The notes: a model not told the origin generated them from the letters alone. Positions 8,551-18,259 are shown, counted from the stretch's first letter. The stretch is 53,759 bases of DNA from Methanobrevibacter sp. (GCF_017410345.1 NZ_JAFQQZ010000023.1:1-53759), one strand, 5' to 3'. Made by a program: numbers and translations.

Positions 8551-9609
8551 ATGTTGCATGAATCAATGTTTTATACTAAATTATATGAAGATAATATCAA
8601 TGTTCTTAGTCCGGATTTGCAAAACAGAAAATTAGTTCAATGTAATCTATGTGGAAAATCTTGCAAAATAGCAAATAATGATTATGGATTCTGCAATACT
8701 CAAAAAAACATTGATGGAAAGTTATATTCATTAAATTACCCAAAAATGGCCTCATATCACATAGACCCAATAGAAAAAAAGCCTCTGTATCACTTTTTGC
8801 CTGGTTCATCCACTTACTCAATAGGTGGTTTTGGGTGTAATTTATCATGTTTGAACTGTCAGAACTATATGTTATCAATGAATTCTTTCAATGAATTCAA
8901 CTCAACTAAAATACTGCCAGAAACCATCGTTAAAAATGCCATTAATGACAATTGCCTATCGATTTCTTGGACCTATAATGAACCTACACTATACTTTGAC
9001 TTTGCCCGTGAAACTTCCTTGATTGCACATGAGAAAAATCTTAAAAATGTTTATGTTTCGAATGGGTATATGAGTGAGGAGTCATTGGCTGAGACATTGA
9101 AATTCATTGATGCATTCAATATAGATTTAAAGTTTTTCGATGATAGGCTATACAAAGAAATTTGCGGTGGAAAATTGGATATTGTGCTTGACAATTTGAA
9201 AGCCATTTATGACGGGAAGAAAAAGTACGATACTCATTTGGAAATAACCACTCTTCTAATAAATGACTTGAATACAGATGAAGATCATATTAAATCAATT
9301 TGCAATTTTGCAATGGAAGAATTAGGTCCAGAAGTGCCGATTCACTTTTCAAGGTTTTTCCCAATGCATAAAATGAATGATAAAAGCCCGACAAACATTG
9401 AGTATCTATTGAGAGCAAAGGAAATAGCTATTGACATGGGAATGGAATATGTCTATTTGGGAAACATGCCAAGCGATAACAATACCTATTGCCCCAATTG
9501 CGGAGAGCTTTTGATTGGAAGGGAAAGATATTGCAACACCAATAAAAACAGAATAAAGGATGGACATTGCATAAATTGCGGCCATAAGATCAATATTATT
9601 TTTGAATAA
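8551..9609 (+). CDS. amrS: AmmeMemoRadiSam-system radical SAM protein AmrS
   Basis: Radical SAM enzyme of the three-gene Amm system (partners AmmeMemo and AMMECR1 are not in the window). An N-terminal cysteine set (CNLCGKSC, GFCNT) is followed by the cluster motif GCNLSCLNC (CxxxCxxC) and NEPTLYFDFA. A C-terminal zinc-ribbon-like tail has CPNC ... CNT ... CINC. The length (352) and HFSRFFPMHKM motif fit the family. It starts at ATG 8551 with GGTGTTTTT upstream. The natural substrate of this family is not well settled; a protein-modification or redox role is often suggested. Confidence 0.88.
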   Translation: MLHESMFYTKLYEDNINVLSPDLQNRKLVQCNLCGKSCKIANNDYGFCNTQKNIDGKLYSLNYPKMASYHIDPIEKKPLYHFLPGSSTYSIGGFGCNLSCLNCQNYMLSMNSFNEFNSTKILPETIVKNAINDNCLSISWTYNEPTLYFDFARETSLIAHEKNLKNVYVSNGYMSEESLAETLKFIDAFNIDLKFFDDRLYKEICGGKLDIVLDNLKAIYDGKKKYDTHLEITTLLINDLNTDEDHIKSICNFAMEELGPEVPIHFSRFFPMHKMNDKSPTNIEYLLRAKEIAIDMGMEYVYLGNMPSDNNTYCPNCGELLIGRERYCNTNKNRIKDGHCINCGHKINIIFE

Positions 9610-9779
9610 GAGAGGGCTCAAACCTTTGCCATCAATTTTAGTTCTTTTTTTAATTGTTGGTTTTGTTCCTGGCCAATAGATTAAAACTCTTTTTGGGCTG
9701 GTGTATCATTGATTTTTGTACTAACGGCTTCTCCGGTTAGGGAAAGTCTTTAAGACCGGTTGTCAGTGCATCCACCATT
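9610..9779. other. Convergent spacer with GC-richer segment
   Basis: This 170-base spacer lies between converging amrS and a TagF-like gene. Bases 9690-9775 are clearly richer in GC than neighbouring spacers and hold short inverted repeats (CCGGT 9733-9737 with ACCGG 9755-9759; CTAAC with GTTAG at 9721-9740). Segments near 9616-9650 and 9670-9695 look like decayed copies of the 3'-end repeat (GGCTCAAA..CCTTTG; GGCCAA..AAAACTCTTT). It could be terminator sequence, a decayed element or a small RNA; nothing decides. Confidence 0.35.
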
Positions 9780-10991
9780 TCAAGTTCTGATTAGATCAAT
9801 GATATATTTTGAAGCGGTTCCCTTGTCGAATTCGTTATATTTGTTTTGGAACCTGTCGTATTTTTCACCATATTCCGCTTCATATTCTTCAATGTTCAAA
9901 TTTTTGATTTCATTGACAAGGTCGGCTGTATTTTCAATCAAAGGTCCTGGAACCTCTTCTAGCATATCAAAATAGAAATCCCTTAAGCTGTCTTTGTAGA
10001 ACTTCAAGTCATATGTAAAGAACAGCATTGGCCTTCTAAGGATTGCATAATCAAACATTACTGATGAGTAATCTGTAATCATGATGTCTGAAACAAGGTA
10101 CAATTCCTGGATATCCCATTGTGCATCACATTCAATTACAAAACCGCCGTATTTGCTCCAGTCAATGTTTTCCTTAACCAAATAATGGAATTTAACGATT
10201 AAAACATAATCATCACCTAATTCCTTATGCATTTGGTCAAAGTCCATTTCGGTTGCAAATTTATATTCCCCTTTTTGATAGTATTCATTATCCCTCCAGG
10301 TTGGAGCATAAAGAATTACCTTTTTATCCTTTGGAATATTGAATTTGGCTTTTAGCTTATCAATGTATTCATCATTGTTGTTATTTACCAAAATGTCATT
10401 GCGGGGGTATCCGATTTCAAGCATTTCTCCATTGAAGGCAAAAGCCCTTCTGAATATTTCGCTTGAATAACTATTTTGAGATATCAGATATTGCCAAGCT
10501 GCACTGTTTTTTGTAAAGTCCTCATGATATTTTTCAATGTCCTGGTCTCCACTCATATTGAGGTAATCCATATCCAAACCTAATTTTTTAAGTGGTGTGC
10601 CATGCCAGGTTTGAATGTATTTTGTTTTTTTGTTTTTCTTAAGATAATAGAGATGTCTGGAATCGAATATCCAAGCTCCGCTTACAAGGGCATAGTATAA
10701 AAATTTGAAATAGGACCTTTTTACTTTAATCGCATTGCCTGGTATTGTGTGTTCCTTTGGCTTCATGAAAACCCACACGCATTTGAATTCTTCATCCAAT
10801 CCCTGATTCATTATTTCCTCATAAACGTATCTTGGATTTCCAGTATAATTACGGCCATTGCTTGACTCAAAGAGGATAACATTATCTTTAGGACTAAGCA
10901 CATAAGTTCCAATGTAGTATAAAGTTCTTGCAGTGTACTTTGCAGTAAGCAGTATAATGATTTTTATAGTGTCTATGATTGATTTAGCCAT
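9780..10991 (-). CDS. CDP-glycerol:glycerophosphate glycerophosphotransferase (TagB/TagF-like)
   Basis: GT-B fold enzyme that transfers glycerol phosphate from CDP-glycerol to an acceptor, as in teichoic acid synthesis. Family motifs are clear: WHGTPLKKLG, GYPRNDIL, ILYAPTWRDNEYY, ITDYSSVMFDYAILRRPMLFF and EVPGP. A hydrophobic N-terminal stretch (IIDTIKIIILLTAKYTARTLYYIG) may bind the membrane. 403 residues is about one catalytic domain. The start has GGGGATAAA ahead of ATG. It is the last gene of the minus-strand surface-polymer block. Polymerase and single-transfer (primase) roles cannot be told apart from sequence; ribitol phosphate is an alternative donor. Confidence 0.9.
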   Translation of the reverse strand: MAKSIIDTIKIIILLTAKYTARTLYYIGTYVLSPKDNVILFESSNGRNYTGNPRYVYEEIMNQGLDEEFKCVWVFMKPKEHTIPGNAIKVKRSYFKFLYYALVSGAWIFDSRHLYYLKKNKKTKYIQTWHGTPLKKLGLDMDYLNMSGDQDIEKYHEDFTKNSAAWQYLISQNSYSSEIFRRAFAFNGEMLEIGYPRNDILVNNNNDEYIDKLKAKFNIPKDKKVILYAPTWRDNEYYQKGEYKFATEMDFDQMHKELGDDYVLIVKFHYLVKENIDWSKYGGFVIECDAQWDIQELYLVSDIMITDYSSVMFDYAILRRPMLFFTYDLKFYKDSLRDFYFDMLEEVPGPLIENTADLVNEIKNLNIEEYEAEYGEKYDRFQNKYNEFDKGTASKYIIDLIRT

Positions 10992-11017
10992 TTTATCCCC
11001 TTTTTTCTAGCGTTTTT

Positions 11018-11794
11018 TTAATTTTTATTTCCCTCTAATTTTTCAACAAGTATGTGAGCATTTTCCCAATCGGTATGGTCATCTATTTCAGTCCATTCCA
11101 ATCCATTTGTCATTACGAAATCAATAGTAGTTATAATGCTCAATTCCTTATAAGCAAAATCGTAGTAATTTTGAGGATCTTCCTCAATTAATCCTTCCAG
11201 AATTCTATTGAATTCTGCAACGTCATCTCTTTTTACCTTGGACACGCCTATGAATTCACCAGTGGATGATGGAATGTCCAATCCTTTTCCAATTGAATGG
11301 ATTTTACCGTTAGCTATTGTTTTTTCATCATTAAATGATTCATCATCAATTATAAGTTTAAATGATTCTTCGTTAAGTTCCTTAAAGTTATCAATTATCA
11401 TTCCTGTATTGTTGGAAGCAACCAAGTTTGAAATTATTTTAGGATCCACTACATTGTCTCCATTCACTAAAACAAAATCATCCAAATCATTTTCTTCAAT
11501 GAATTTGCTTGCAAGATAAGTTGATACAGAAGTGTTTGTAACGTCATATTTTTCATTTACAAGGGTCTTTATTTCTATATCATATTTTTCAGCTATTTCA
11601 GGACATAAATCAATTACTTTTTCTTTATTGTATCCTACGACCACTATAAATTTGCTTATATCTGCATTAATGCAGTTTTTAATCATTCTCTCAAGCAAAG
11701 TCACATCATTAATTTTTAATAAAGCCTTAGGAATGTCTTTGGTAAGGGGCATCAGCCTTGTACCCATTCCTGCAGCCAATATTACTCCAATCAT
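11018..11794 (-). CDS. LicC-like CTP-dependent nucleotidyltransferase
   Basis: Sugar-nucleotidyltransferase fold. The N-terminal signature GVILAAGMGTRLMPLT with downstream KALLKI is the nucleotide-binding loop, and VNGDNVV is the metal-binding aspartate. Closest in layout are LicC (CTP:phosphocholine) and PntC-type (2-aminoethylphosphonate) cytidylyltransferases, which supply CDP-activated head groups to LicD-type transferases; two LicD homologues lie upstream in the same block. The open frame can extend to a TTG at 11809, but the ATG at 11794 follows GGATGGTAAA and begins right at the conserved core. The choline kinase LicA and phosphonate enzyme PepM are absent here, so the activated group is undetermined. 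Confidence 0.8.
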   Translation of the reverse strand: MIGVILAAGMGTRLMPLTKDIPKALLKINDVTLLERMIKNCINADISKFIVVVGYNKEKVIDLCPEIAEKYDIEIKTLVNEKYDVTNTSVSTYLASKFIEENDLDDFVLVNGDNVVDPKIISNLVASNNTGMIIDNFKELNEESFKLIIDDESFNDEKTIANGKIHSIGKGLDIPSSTGEFIGVSKVKRDDVAEFNRILEGLIEEDPQNYYDFAYKELSIITTIDFVMTNGLEWTEIDDHTDWENAHILVEKLEGNKN

Positions 11795-11981
11795 TTTACC
11801 ATCCTGCAAATTAAATTTATTTTCATTCTTTAATTAAGACAATTGATAATTTTTTTTATTTTTTAGATTATTTTTTTTATTTTATTTTAATTGTGTTAAT
11901 CTTATTTTTTTTATTTTTTAATTAGGCTTTTTTTATTTATTCTTTTTATTTTTAATCGTGATAATCATATTTTTTTGATTA

Positions 11982-14042
11982 TTAAATCATTTTTTTAATT
12001 TTATCAGCTGTCTTTACAGCCACTCTTGATTTATATTTCTCTATTCTTCTTTTTAATTTTTTATTTTCCTTTTCAATTTCCTTTTTGCTTAGCTTAAGTT
12101 CCTTTTTTTGCTTAATAAGAGTTTTATTTTCCTTGTTTAATTTTTTATTTTCATTCTTTAGTTTTTTATTTTCATTCTTTAGTTTTTTATTTTTGTCTTT
12201 TAATTCAATGATTTCATCATAGTATTCTGCTAGCTTATCTTCAGGTATAAAAACATCGTCTTCAATCAGTATTTTATTTCTGGCATTTTTAAACAATATT
12301 TTTCTATGGCCATTATAGAATTCGAATTTCTTTTCCAGCTGGAAAGATTTGAATTTCTTTGAAGTCAGCAATTCCCATTTTTTAACGGCTTGATTGAAAA
12401 TGTCTTCATATGGGATGATAAAGCTTATATCATATTCTCCAATGTAAAATTTGAAGTCTTCAATTTTTACAGGATATTTGACTCTATCAAAGCTTAACAG
12501 GTTTTCTATATAAACGTTATCTATTATTTCATTGGATGCTCCATTAAATTCAAAGGAATTATCCTTAAATGCAATGTATTTTATTTTAATTAAGACATCA
12601 CCTGTTTCTCTTGAATCAATAACAAATACCTTGTTCTTTCCAATGCCTATTTGAATGTCAAAATCATCAAATTCCAGAATTTCCCTTTTCGGATTTCTTA
12701 AATAGCCTTCCTTTTCAAATTCATCACAGATGTATTTAACTTTGATTTTTCCATGATTCTTATCCTTGACAAGAGCAATTGGAAGTATGATTTGATTGTT
12801 TTCATTTAAATCCAAGGAATATTCATTGTTTTCATTATCTATGAATTTTGCTTTGTTTTGATGAGGGTAATCTCCCATGTATTTGATTCTTTCACTGAAT
12901 TCTATGAAAAGATTTTCCTCGTCATAGGTAATTTCTTCCTTGTTAACAATAAGCTCCTCTTCTCTTGCATCCTTTATGAAATCAATATATTTGAAGTATT
13001 TTTCATCCAGATCTTCTGGTATATGTGGATTGTTCATTAATTCATTATAGTATGGTGAAAAATGGACTAATCCTTCGATATCCTCTTCTTCAACCATTTT
13101 ATAAATGACTCTTTGGAATGAATTCAATCTATCCTTTACATCCTCTGGGATTATGTCAATTAGTTCGTTGGTCTTTTCTATAAGTTCGGGGTAATAGTTT
13201 TCATCGTATTGATGGAAATTTCTATAGAATGCATTTAAATCATGATATAGCCATTTGAAATACAATTCCTTTTTTGTCTTTTCACTAAAATCGGATTGGT
13301 TCAGTATCTCTTTTGCCAGATGCAGATTCTTTAGCCTATCCTTAAAGTTCTTAACCTTAAAGCGCAGTTGAGTAATGGACAGGTTAGTGTTTTCTCTGAT
13401 TCTCCAATAATAGAAAGTGTCCTTGGAAACGGATATCTTATCTGTAAGGGTGTATGCCCTCAATGCAAAAGGACCATCTTCATATCCTTCCCTTTTTCCA
13501 TAAAATCTCAAGTTGTTTTTTTCAATGAATTCCCTTTTATAAAGCTTATTCCATACCACTATATCCCATAAAAGCTCAGGGTATTCTTCTATCTCAACCC
13601 TATCCAAATCCCTGTCAATATTTTTAAAGCTTTTTTTAAAGTATAGGCTGTCAGTGATGTTATATCGTCTAAGCCTTGCACTGAATGAAGTAACGATATC
13701 TGAATCATTCCTTTTTGCAAGTTCATATAACCTTTCACATCCGTCAGGAACTATATAGTCATCCGAATCGAAGAATTGGATATACTCTCCTTTAGCCAGA
13801 TCCAAACCGCAGTTTCTTGTTGTTGGAATCCCCTGATTCTCATTATGGATTGCATGGAAGTTTTCATAATCCAATGCATATCTTTCTATAATGTATCTTG
13901 AATTATCGCTGCTGCCATCATCAATCATAAATATTTCCATGTTTCCTATGAATGTCTGGTTCAGCAGAGAGTTCAATGATTCTTCAAGGTATTCCTCTAC
14001 ATTGTAAATAGGCACAATCACTGAGATTTTAGGATTTTCCAT
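11982..14042 (-). CDS. GT2 glycosyltransferase with C-terminal coiled coil
   Basis: Inverting GT-A transferase. Residues 1-300 carry VIVPIYNVEEYLEESLNSLL, MIDDGSSDNS and the DxD-type FFDSDDY. A middle region of beta-rich sequence (about 370-600) resembles the accessory domains of TarS/TarP-like teichoic acid glycosyltransferases. Residues from about 610 form a lysine-rich coiled coil with a heptapeptide repeat (KKLKNEN three times, encoded by 21-base DNA repeats near 12143-12195). The coiled coil suggests trimerisation or scaffolding at the membrane. It lies between LicD-like and LicC-like genes, 25 bases after the former, and probably glycosylates the polymer. Sugar and acceptor are unknown. 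Confidence 0.85.
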   Translation of the reverse strand: MENPKISVIVPIYNVEEYLEESLNSLLNQTFIGNMEIFMIDDGSSDNSRYIIERYALDYENFHAIHNENQGIPTTRNCGLDLAKGEYIQFFDSDDYIVPDGCERLYELAKRNDSDIVTSFSARLRRYNITDSLYFKKSFKNIDRDLDRVEIEEYPELLWDIVVWNKLYKREFIEKNNLRFYGKREGYEDGPFALRAYTLTDKISVSKDTFYYWRIRENTNLSITQLRFKVKNFKDRLKNLHLAKEILNQSDFSEKTKKELYFKWLYHDLNAFYRNFHQYDENYYPELIEKTNELIDIIPEDVKDRLNSFQRVIYKMVEEEDIEGLVHFSPYYNELMNNPHIPEDLDEKYFKYIDFIKDAREEELIVNKEEITYDEENLFIEFSERIKYMGDYPHQNKAKFIDNENNEYSLDLNENNQIILPIALVKDKNHGKIKVKYICDEFEKEGYLRNPKREILEFDDFDIQIGIGKNKVFVIDSRETGDVLIKIKYIAFKDNSFEFNGASNEIIDNVYIENLLSFDRVKYPVKIEDFKFYIGEYDISFIIPYEDIFNQAVKKWELLTSKKFKSFQLEKKFEFYNGHRKILFKNARNKILIEDDVFIPEDKLAEYYDEIIELKDKNKKLKNENKKLKNENKKLNKENKTLIKQKKELKLSKKEIEKENKKLKRRIEKYKSRVAVKTADKIKKMI

Positions 14043-14067
14043 TTTATCACGATTTTCCTTTTTAAAA

Positions 14068-15294
14068 TTATTCTATGAATATATCTTTCTTTTGCAGTTT
14101 TTTCATGTTCTTAAGTAATCCTGGCCTATTGCTGATTTCCAGGAATTCTTCAATGAATGCATCTGTTTTTGGATCGATTGAAAATGTCATCCCTAACTTT
14201 GAATATTTTCTCAATGTTTTGATGACAGGCCTTAATTCCTGATATACTTCTTCGAACTGTTCCTCATCTTCCAAGTCCATTGCCATCAATCGGTCAATGT
14301 TGTCTTTGAAATATCCTCGATATTCAATTTGCTTCTTTGTCATTTGAACTAGTTTCCAAACATTTGCAACAGTTCGCTTTTCCTTTTTGAATTTCCTTCT
14401 TTCCCATTGAATTTCTTCATGAGTTTTCCGCGCTTCAGAAAGGATGTCCTTTGTTTCTTCCATTATCTGTTCATAGCCAACTTCAGTATCAACTATTACA
14501 CGGACTCTTTGGGCTTTAGGCTTGATTATTTTTTCTCTGAAGTCTTCACCATAGGCTTCAGCAAAATATAAATCAGGGTTTTTTGGCAAGCGTAATTCAA
14601 TGCCGTCCACTTCATATTTCATGGTCTTTTTCAATAGTTCGGCAGGAATCTCCTTTTTACTGATACGAACAGTGCCATAATTTTGAATGTCTTTCCATTT
14701 ATCAATAAATGTATTGCTTTTTACCTGCTTGTAATAGCGATTTGAACCGCCGATTAATTTATAAGCCCCTCTCATTGCAGAAATACCGGTCTTGATATAC
14801 CAGAATTTTTCATTGTCAATTCTTCTATTGATAAATTTTCTGAATTTTCGCTCTTTGGACAATAATCTGTTCCATCCGACTATCTTTTCACCGTCAAGTG
14901 TTGAAGCTATGAGTATAGGGTATATGCGGATACGAATGCCATGGTGAATATTTTTATTGACATTGATCATATGAAAATCTGTTGTATTTCTATTTCCATA
15001 TACAACATAGAATGGGTTAAAGTCAGGATTGTTGAAAATCCCTTCAACATAGCGGTCTGGAGCAAATTCCTTTTCAACAATTTCGCAGAAGCGATCAATG
15101 TCTCCATGTGTCATTGCTACTGCAACCATTATTGGACCATTCTTAATGGTATGATTCAGATAAGCATTCAAGGAGTTTTTCCCTATTAAAAAATACTTTA
15201 ATCCATTTTTTGAGCAGATATTATCAATTTCCTGAAGCAATTCCAATTGCACATCCTGCTTAGTTCTCATCTTCCCCTCAAAAGTGCACGCCAT
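14068..15294 (-). CDS. Degenerate LicD-family protein
   Basis: The start (LLQEIDNICSKNGLKYFLIG) aligns by eye with the adjacent full LicD, but the catalytic segment is altered. GGTALG becomes GKNSLN, and the DDDID metal triad is reduced to GDID (D65, D67). A second half with long charged helices follows. It may be a regulatory partner of the neighbouring LicD or a diverged transferase. Translation is tightly coupled: its ATG lies one base after the stop of the upstream gene, with GAGGAG inside that gene's end. An internal ATG at residue 9 preceded by GGGGAAG is also plausible. Pseudoenzyme status is inference. Confidence 0.65.
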   Translation of the reverse strand: MACTFEGKMRTKQDVQLELLQEIDNICSKNGLKYFLIGKNSLNAYLNHTIKNGPIMVAVAMTHGDIDRFCEIVEKEFAPDRYVEGIFNNPDFNPFYVVYGNRNTTDFHMINVNKNIHHGIRIRIYPILIASTLDGEKIVGWNRLLSKERKFRKFINRRIDNEKFWYIKTGISAMRGAYKLIGGSNRYYKQVKSNTFIDKWKDIQNYGTVRISKKEIPAELLKKTMKYEVDGIELRLPKNPDLYFAEAYGEDFREKIIKPKAQRVRVIVDTEVGYEQIMEETKDILSEARKTHEEIQWERRKFKKEKRTVANVWKLVQMTKKQIEYRGYFKDNIDRLMAMDLEDEEQFEEVYQELRPVIKTLRKYSKLGMTFSIDPKTDAFIEEFLEISNRPGLLKNMKKLQKKDIFIE

Positions 15295-15295
15295 T

Positions 15296-16963
15296 CTACT
15301 CCTCCTCTGCCAAGCTCTCGATTACATCACGTTCAATGTCAATGCGGCTAATGCCTGATTCGTCCTTGACTTTTTGCCATACCAAACCGTTTCTTGTATT
15401 TTCCACGGATTTTTCATAAAGCTTCATAGCTTCATCCTTATGTCCGCATTCCAATTTTGCCTTTGCCTGTGTAGCCATTGTTTCTCCATCAAATGGATAG
15501 GTTTTCAATACTTCATCGCAAAGCGCATCTATTTTCTCATAATCTTCCATAGTTTTAGCATTGTTTTCCATTATCCATAATTTTGAACGATAGATATCTA
15601 GCAAGTCAGGGTATTGGCTTTCATGTTCATCGATTATTGACTGTACCAATCCTTCATCCTTCAAATCGTAGCGGGCAATGGACAATTCCTTGCAGACATT
15701 CATTATCTTTTCTATTTCAATCAATTCTTCGCTCATTGGCTCTTCTTTAGTTTTGCGAAGGTTTAGATATTTATTTGCATTGTAGTATTTTCCCTGTTCA
15801 ATGAAGCTTAGCATGATTGTTGCAAGATTCCTGTCGGATATTGGAATGATAATATTATATTTTCTCATATGTGGGTGAAGCTGCAATCTATTATATTCAG
15901 ACAATTCTTGAGACAATTCTCCATAGTTTTTGCTTTCCAGCAAGGAACGTAAATGATCTTCATTCTCTTCCAAATATTTTGTAACATGCCTTCCTTCAAC
16001 AAAGGCCTTTTCCTTTGCAACGAGCATTTGAACTTTTTTACGCTTATAGTATACACTGGCATTGCTGCGTTTGTTCTTTTTATATTTTTTAAATACTGAG
16101 TCACGCTTTATTCTTCCAATGTATTCATCTGTGTATATATGGAATGGAATATCAATGTCCTGCATTGCATTGTGAACTACCTGGTCTTCATAATCCGGAA
16201 CATACATCCAGCTGTCACCATAGGCAACTCTGAAAATGCGTTCCGCATTTTCTGCAACAGGGAATTCATCATCTTCAAATTTTTCAAGTCGGCCCTTTCC
16301 GTAATATTCCTTTTCATACATCAATGTATTGATTCCCCAGCGCATGCAGTATGTTTTGCATTCATCAGTTGGAAAGCGCTGCAATTTTTCCTCCAATTCC
16401 TTAAGTACCTTTTCTTCTCCTTCCTTGTCAACTCTGCGACAATATTCCTCGTATAGTTTATAGTGCTTTTCCCATTCTTCAAAGGATAAACTTTTGCAAA
16501 CTACAAAATATGGAGACAGCAATTCAGCATATACACGCAACAGGTCGATATATTCCTCCCTTTCCTTTTCATCATTTGGCATTGGATCCATAATTAGAAG
16601 TTCAATATGCTGTCCGCATGCTTTCCCAGCCAAAGCCTGTGATTTGTAAATGGCAGTTGTTGTATGATCAACATATCTTGGAATTGGGTTGCAATAGTAC
16701 TTTGTATTTTCATTGTATGCAAATGAACGACCTTCTGGTACAACATTCTCTTCACTCTCCAGGACATGTCTCAATTTATTCCAATTATCCCTTGTAATGT
16801 ATAGGTCGATGTCATCATCCCATGGCAAGAAACAATGATTTCTAACAGTGCCTAATGCAGTTCCCCCTGCCAGGAAATATTTAATGTCATACTTGTTGCA
16901 GATTTCATCAATCTCCTTTAGCAGTTGATAAAGATTTGCCTGTAAATGGTTCATTCTACTCAA
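15296..16963 (-). CDS. LicD-family phosphotransferase with helical-repeat C-terminus
   Basis: LicD/fukutin nucleotidyltransferase-fold enzyme. Such enzymes transfer phosphocholine, ribitol phosphate or glycerol phosphate from CDP-linked donors onto glycans. The core is GGTALGTVRNHCFLPWDDDIDLY (residues 33-55), with D49, D50, D51 and D53 as metal ligands; the C-terminal half (about 330-555) looks like TPR-type helical repeats. The start is probably the TTG at 16963, four bases after AGGTGA; an ATG three codons later is less well spaced. In this cluster both CDP-glycerol and a LicC-type product could be the donor. Acceptor is unknown. Confidence 0.82.
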   Translation of the reverse strand: MSRMNHLQANLYQLLKEIDEICNKYDIKYFLAGGTALGTVRNHCFLPWDDDIDLYITRDNWNKLRHVLESEENVVPEGRSFAYNENTKYYCNPIPRYVDHTTTAIYKSQALAGKACGQHIELLIMDPMPNDEKEREEYIDLLRVYAELLSPYFVVCKSLSFEEWEKHYKLYEEYCRRVDKEGEEKVLKELEEKLQRFPTDECKTYCMRWGINTLMYEKEYYGKGRLEKFEDDEFPVAENAERIFRVAYGDSWMYVPDYEDQVVHNAMQDIDIPFHIYTDEYIGRIKRDSVFKKYKKNKRSNASVYYKRKKVQMLVAKEKAFVEGRHVTKYLEENEDHLRSLLESKNYGELSQELSEYNRLQLHPHMRKYNIIIPISDRNLATIMLSFIEQGKYYNANKYLNLRKTKEEPMSEELIEIEKIMNVCKELSIARYDLKDEGLVQSIIDEHESQYPDLLDIYRSKLWIMENNAKTMEDYEKIDALCDEVLKTYPFDGETMATQAKAKLECGHKDEAMKLYEKSVENTRNGLVWQKVKDESGISRIDIERDVIESLAEEE

Positions 16964-17019
16964 AAATTCACCTTCTATAAACTTAAAACTTAATTTTTTA
17001 TAATGAAATATTTTTATAT

Positions 17020-17114
17020 CTGTTTTGTTGTCAGGATTGTTTTTTATTGTTTTTTATTGTTTTTTATAATGAGTTATTGTTTTTTTTATTGCTGTTTTGT
17101 TGTTAGGATTGTTT
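17020..17114. repeat. Direct repeat and T/G-rich simple repeats
   Basis: A 23-base sequence beginning CTGTTTTGTTGTCAGGATT occurs at 17020-17042 and again at 17092-17114 with one mismatch. Between them TTTTTTATTG-type units repeat. The array fills the spacer between the aminotransferase gene and the LicD gene, so it would lie in the transcript between them if co-transcribed. Confidence 0.7.
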
Positions 17115-17176
17115 CATTGTTTTAAATGATTGGATTGTTTGTCTCTATTTTATTGCGATTGTTTTTTAGGAGTATA

Positions 17177-18241
17177 TTATTTTTTTATTATATCTTCAAT
17201 TGCACAGATCAATTCTTTTGCATCTTCAATTGATTGATTTCCTACATGAGAAACACGGAACATTAATTTAGCATTGTCTCCTCCACTTGGATTTACGGTA
17301 AATCCATATTTATCAATCAATTCTCTGTAAACCACATCTGCATTTTTATCTGGGAATATGACTGGAGTAACGGCATTTGATAAAGGATATGAAGGATAAT
17401 CCAATCCGATTTCTCTAATTCTTTTTCTAAAGTAAAGGGCAATTTCATTTGTATCGTTAATTACATTTTCAATTCCCCTTTCCTCGAATCGCTTAACGAT
17501 TTCTTCAAGTTCTATGACAACTCTTACAGCAGGAGTGAATGGGGTCTGTCCTCTTTCTCCGTTTTTCAAATAATCCTTATAATCGAAGTAGATGGATTTT
17601 GAATCAATGCATTCCACTCTTTTGAGCATTCTTTCACTTAATGCAACAACGGACAATCCAGGAGCTAAAGACAATGCCTTTTGAGAGCTTAATATAACAG
17701 CATCTATGCCGTATTTATCCATATTCACTTCATCAGCCAAGAAAGCGCTGATGGCATCTACAACAAGCACCAAATCATTTTTCTTGCATATTTCGGAAAT
17801 CATTTGAATGCCATACAATTGGCCGATGGAAGTTTCATCCAAATTAACGAGGAAACCTGTGAATTTTTCACCATCCATCACTTCTTCAATCATGGATTTT
17901 GTCAATGTTTCCCCTTGCTCCACCTTGACAGCCTTGTATGGAATTTCATGAACATCACAGATTTGGGTGAAACGATGACCGAAGGAACCGCCGTCAATGA
18001 CTATCAGATTGTCTTCCTTTGTGAAGCAATTCATGATGGTTGCTTCCATAGCTCCTGTTCCTGAGCAGGTCAATAGAATGATCTCTCCATTTTCATTGAA
18101 CAATAATCTTTTCAATCCAGCACTTGCAGAAAGCACTATTTGTGAAAATTCATCATTTCTGAAATAAGGTACTTGCTTTCCGCCAATCTCCAATGTTTCC
18201 TCAAACATTTCAACTGGCCCTATAGTAAATAGATGACTCAT
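17177..18241 (-). CDS. Class V PLP aminotransferase
   Basis: Fold-type I aminotransferase of the serine-pyruvate/alanine-glyoxylate/PhnW group. Visible are TCSGTGAMEATIMN (cofactor phosphate loop), VVDAISAF with the PLP-ring aspartate, and SSQKALSLAPGLS containing the PLP-binding lysine. Length 354 is normal. AGGAGATT precedes the ATG. Its place among LicD, LicC-like and CDP-glycerol genes suggests it makes an amino-alcohol phosphate or aminophosphonate precursor that is later CDP-activated; amination of dihydroxyacetone phosphate to serinol phosphate is one idea. A plain central-metabolism transaminase is the alternative. Substrate is not deducible. Confidence 0.85.
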   Translation of the reverse strand: MSHLFTIGPVEMFEETLEIGGKQVPYFRNDEFSQIVLSASAGLKRLLFNENGEIILLTCSGTGAMEATIMNCFTKEDNLIVIDGGSFGHRFTQICDVHEIPYKAVKVEQGETLTKSMIEEVMDGEKFTGFLVNLDETSIGQLYGIQMISEICKKNDLVLVVDAISAFLADEVNMDKYGIDAVILSSQKALSLAPGLSVVALSERMLKRVECIDSKSIYFDYKDYLKNGERGQTPFTPAVRVVIELEEIVKRFEERGIENVINDTNEIALYFRKRIREIGLDYPSYPLSNAVTPVIFPDKNADVVYRELIDKYGFTVNPSGGDNAKLMFRVSHVGNQSIEDAKELICAIEDIIKK

Positions 18242-18259
18242 AATCCAATCTCCTAATTA

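Noticed and set aside
9695-9777. Possible tRNA ending in CCACCA before the TagF-like gene
   Set aside because: No matching acceptor stem at the 5' side, no T-loop TTC sequence and no anticodon arm on either strand.
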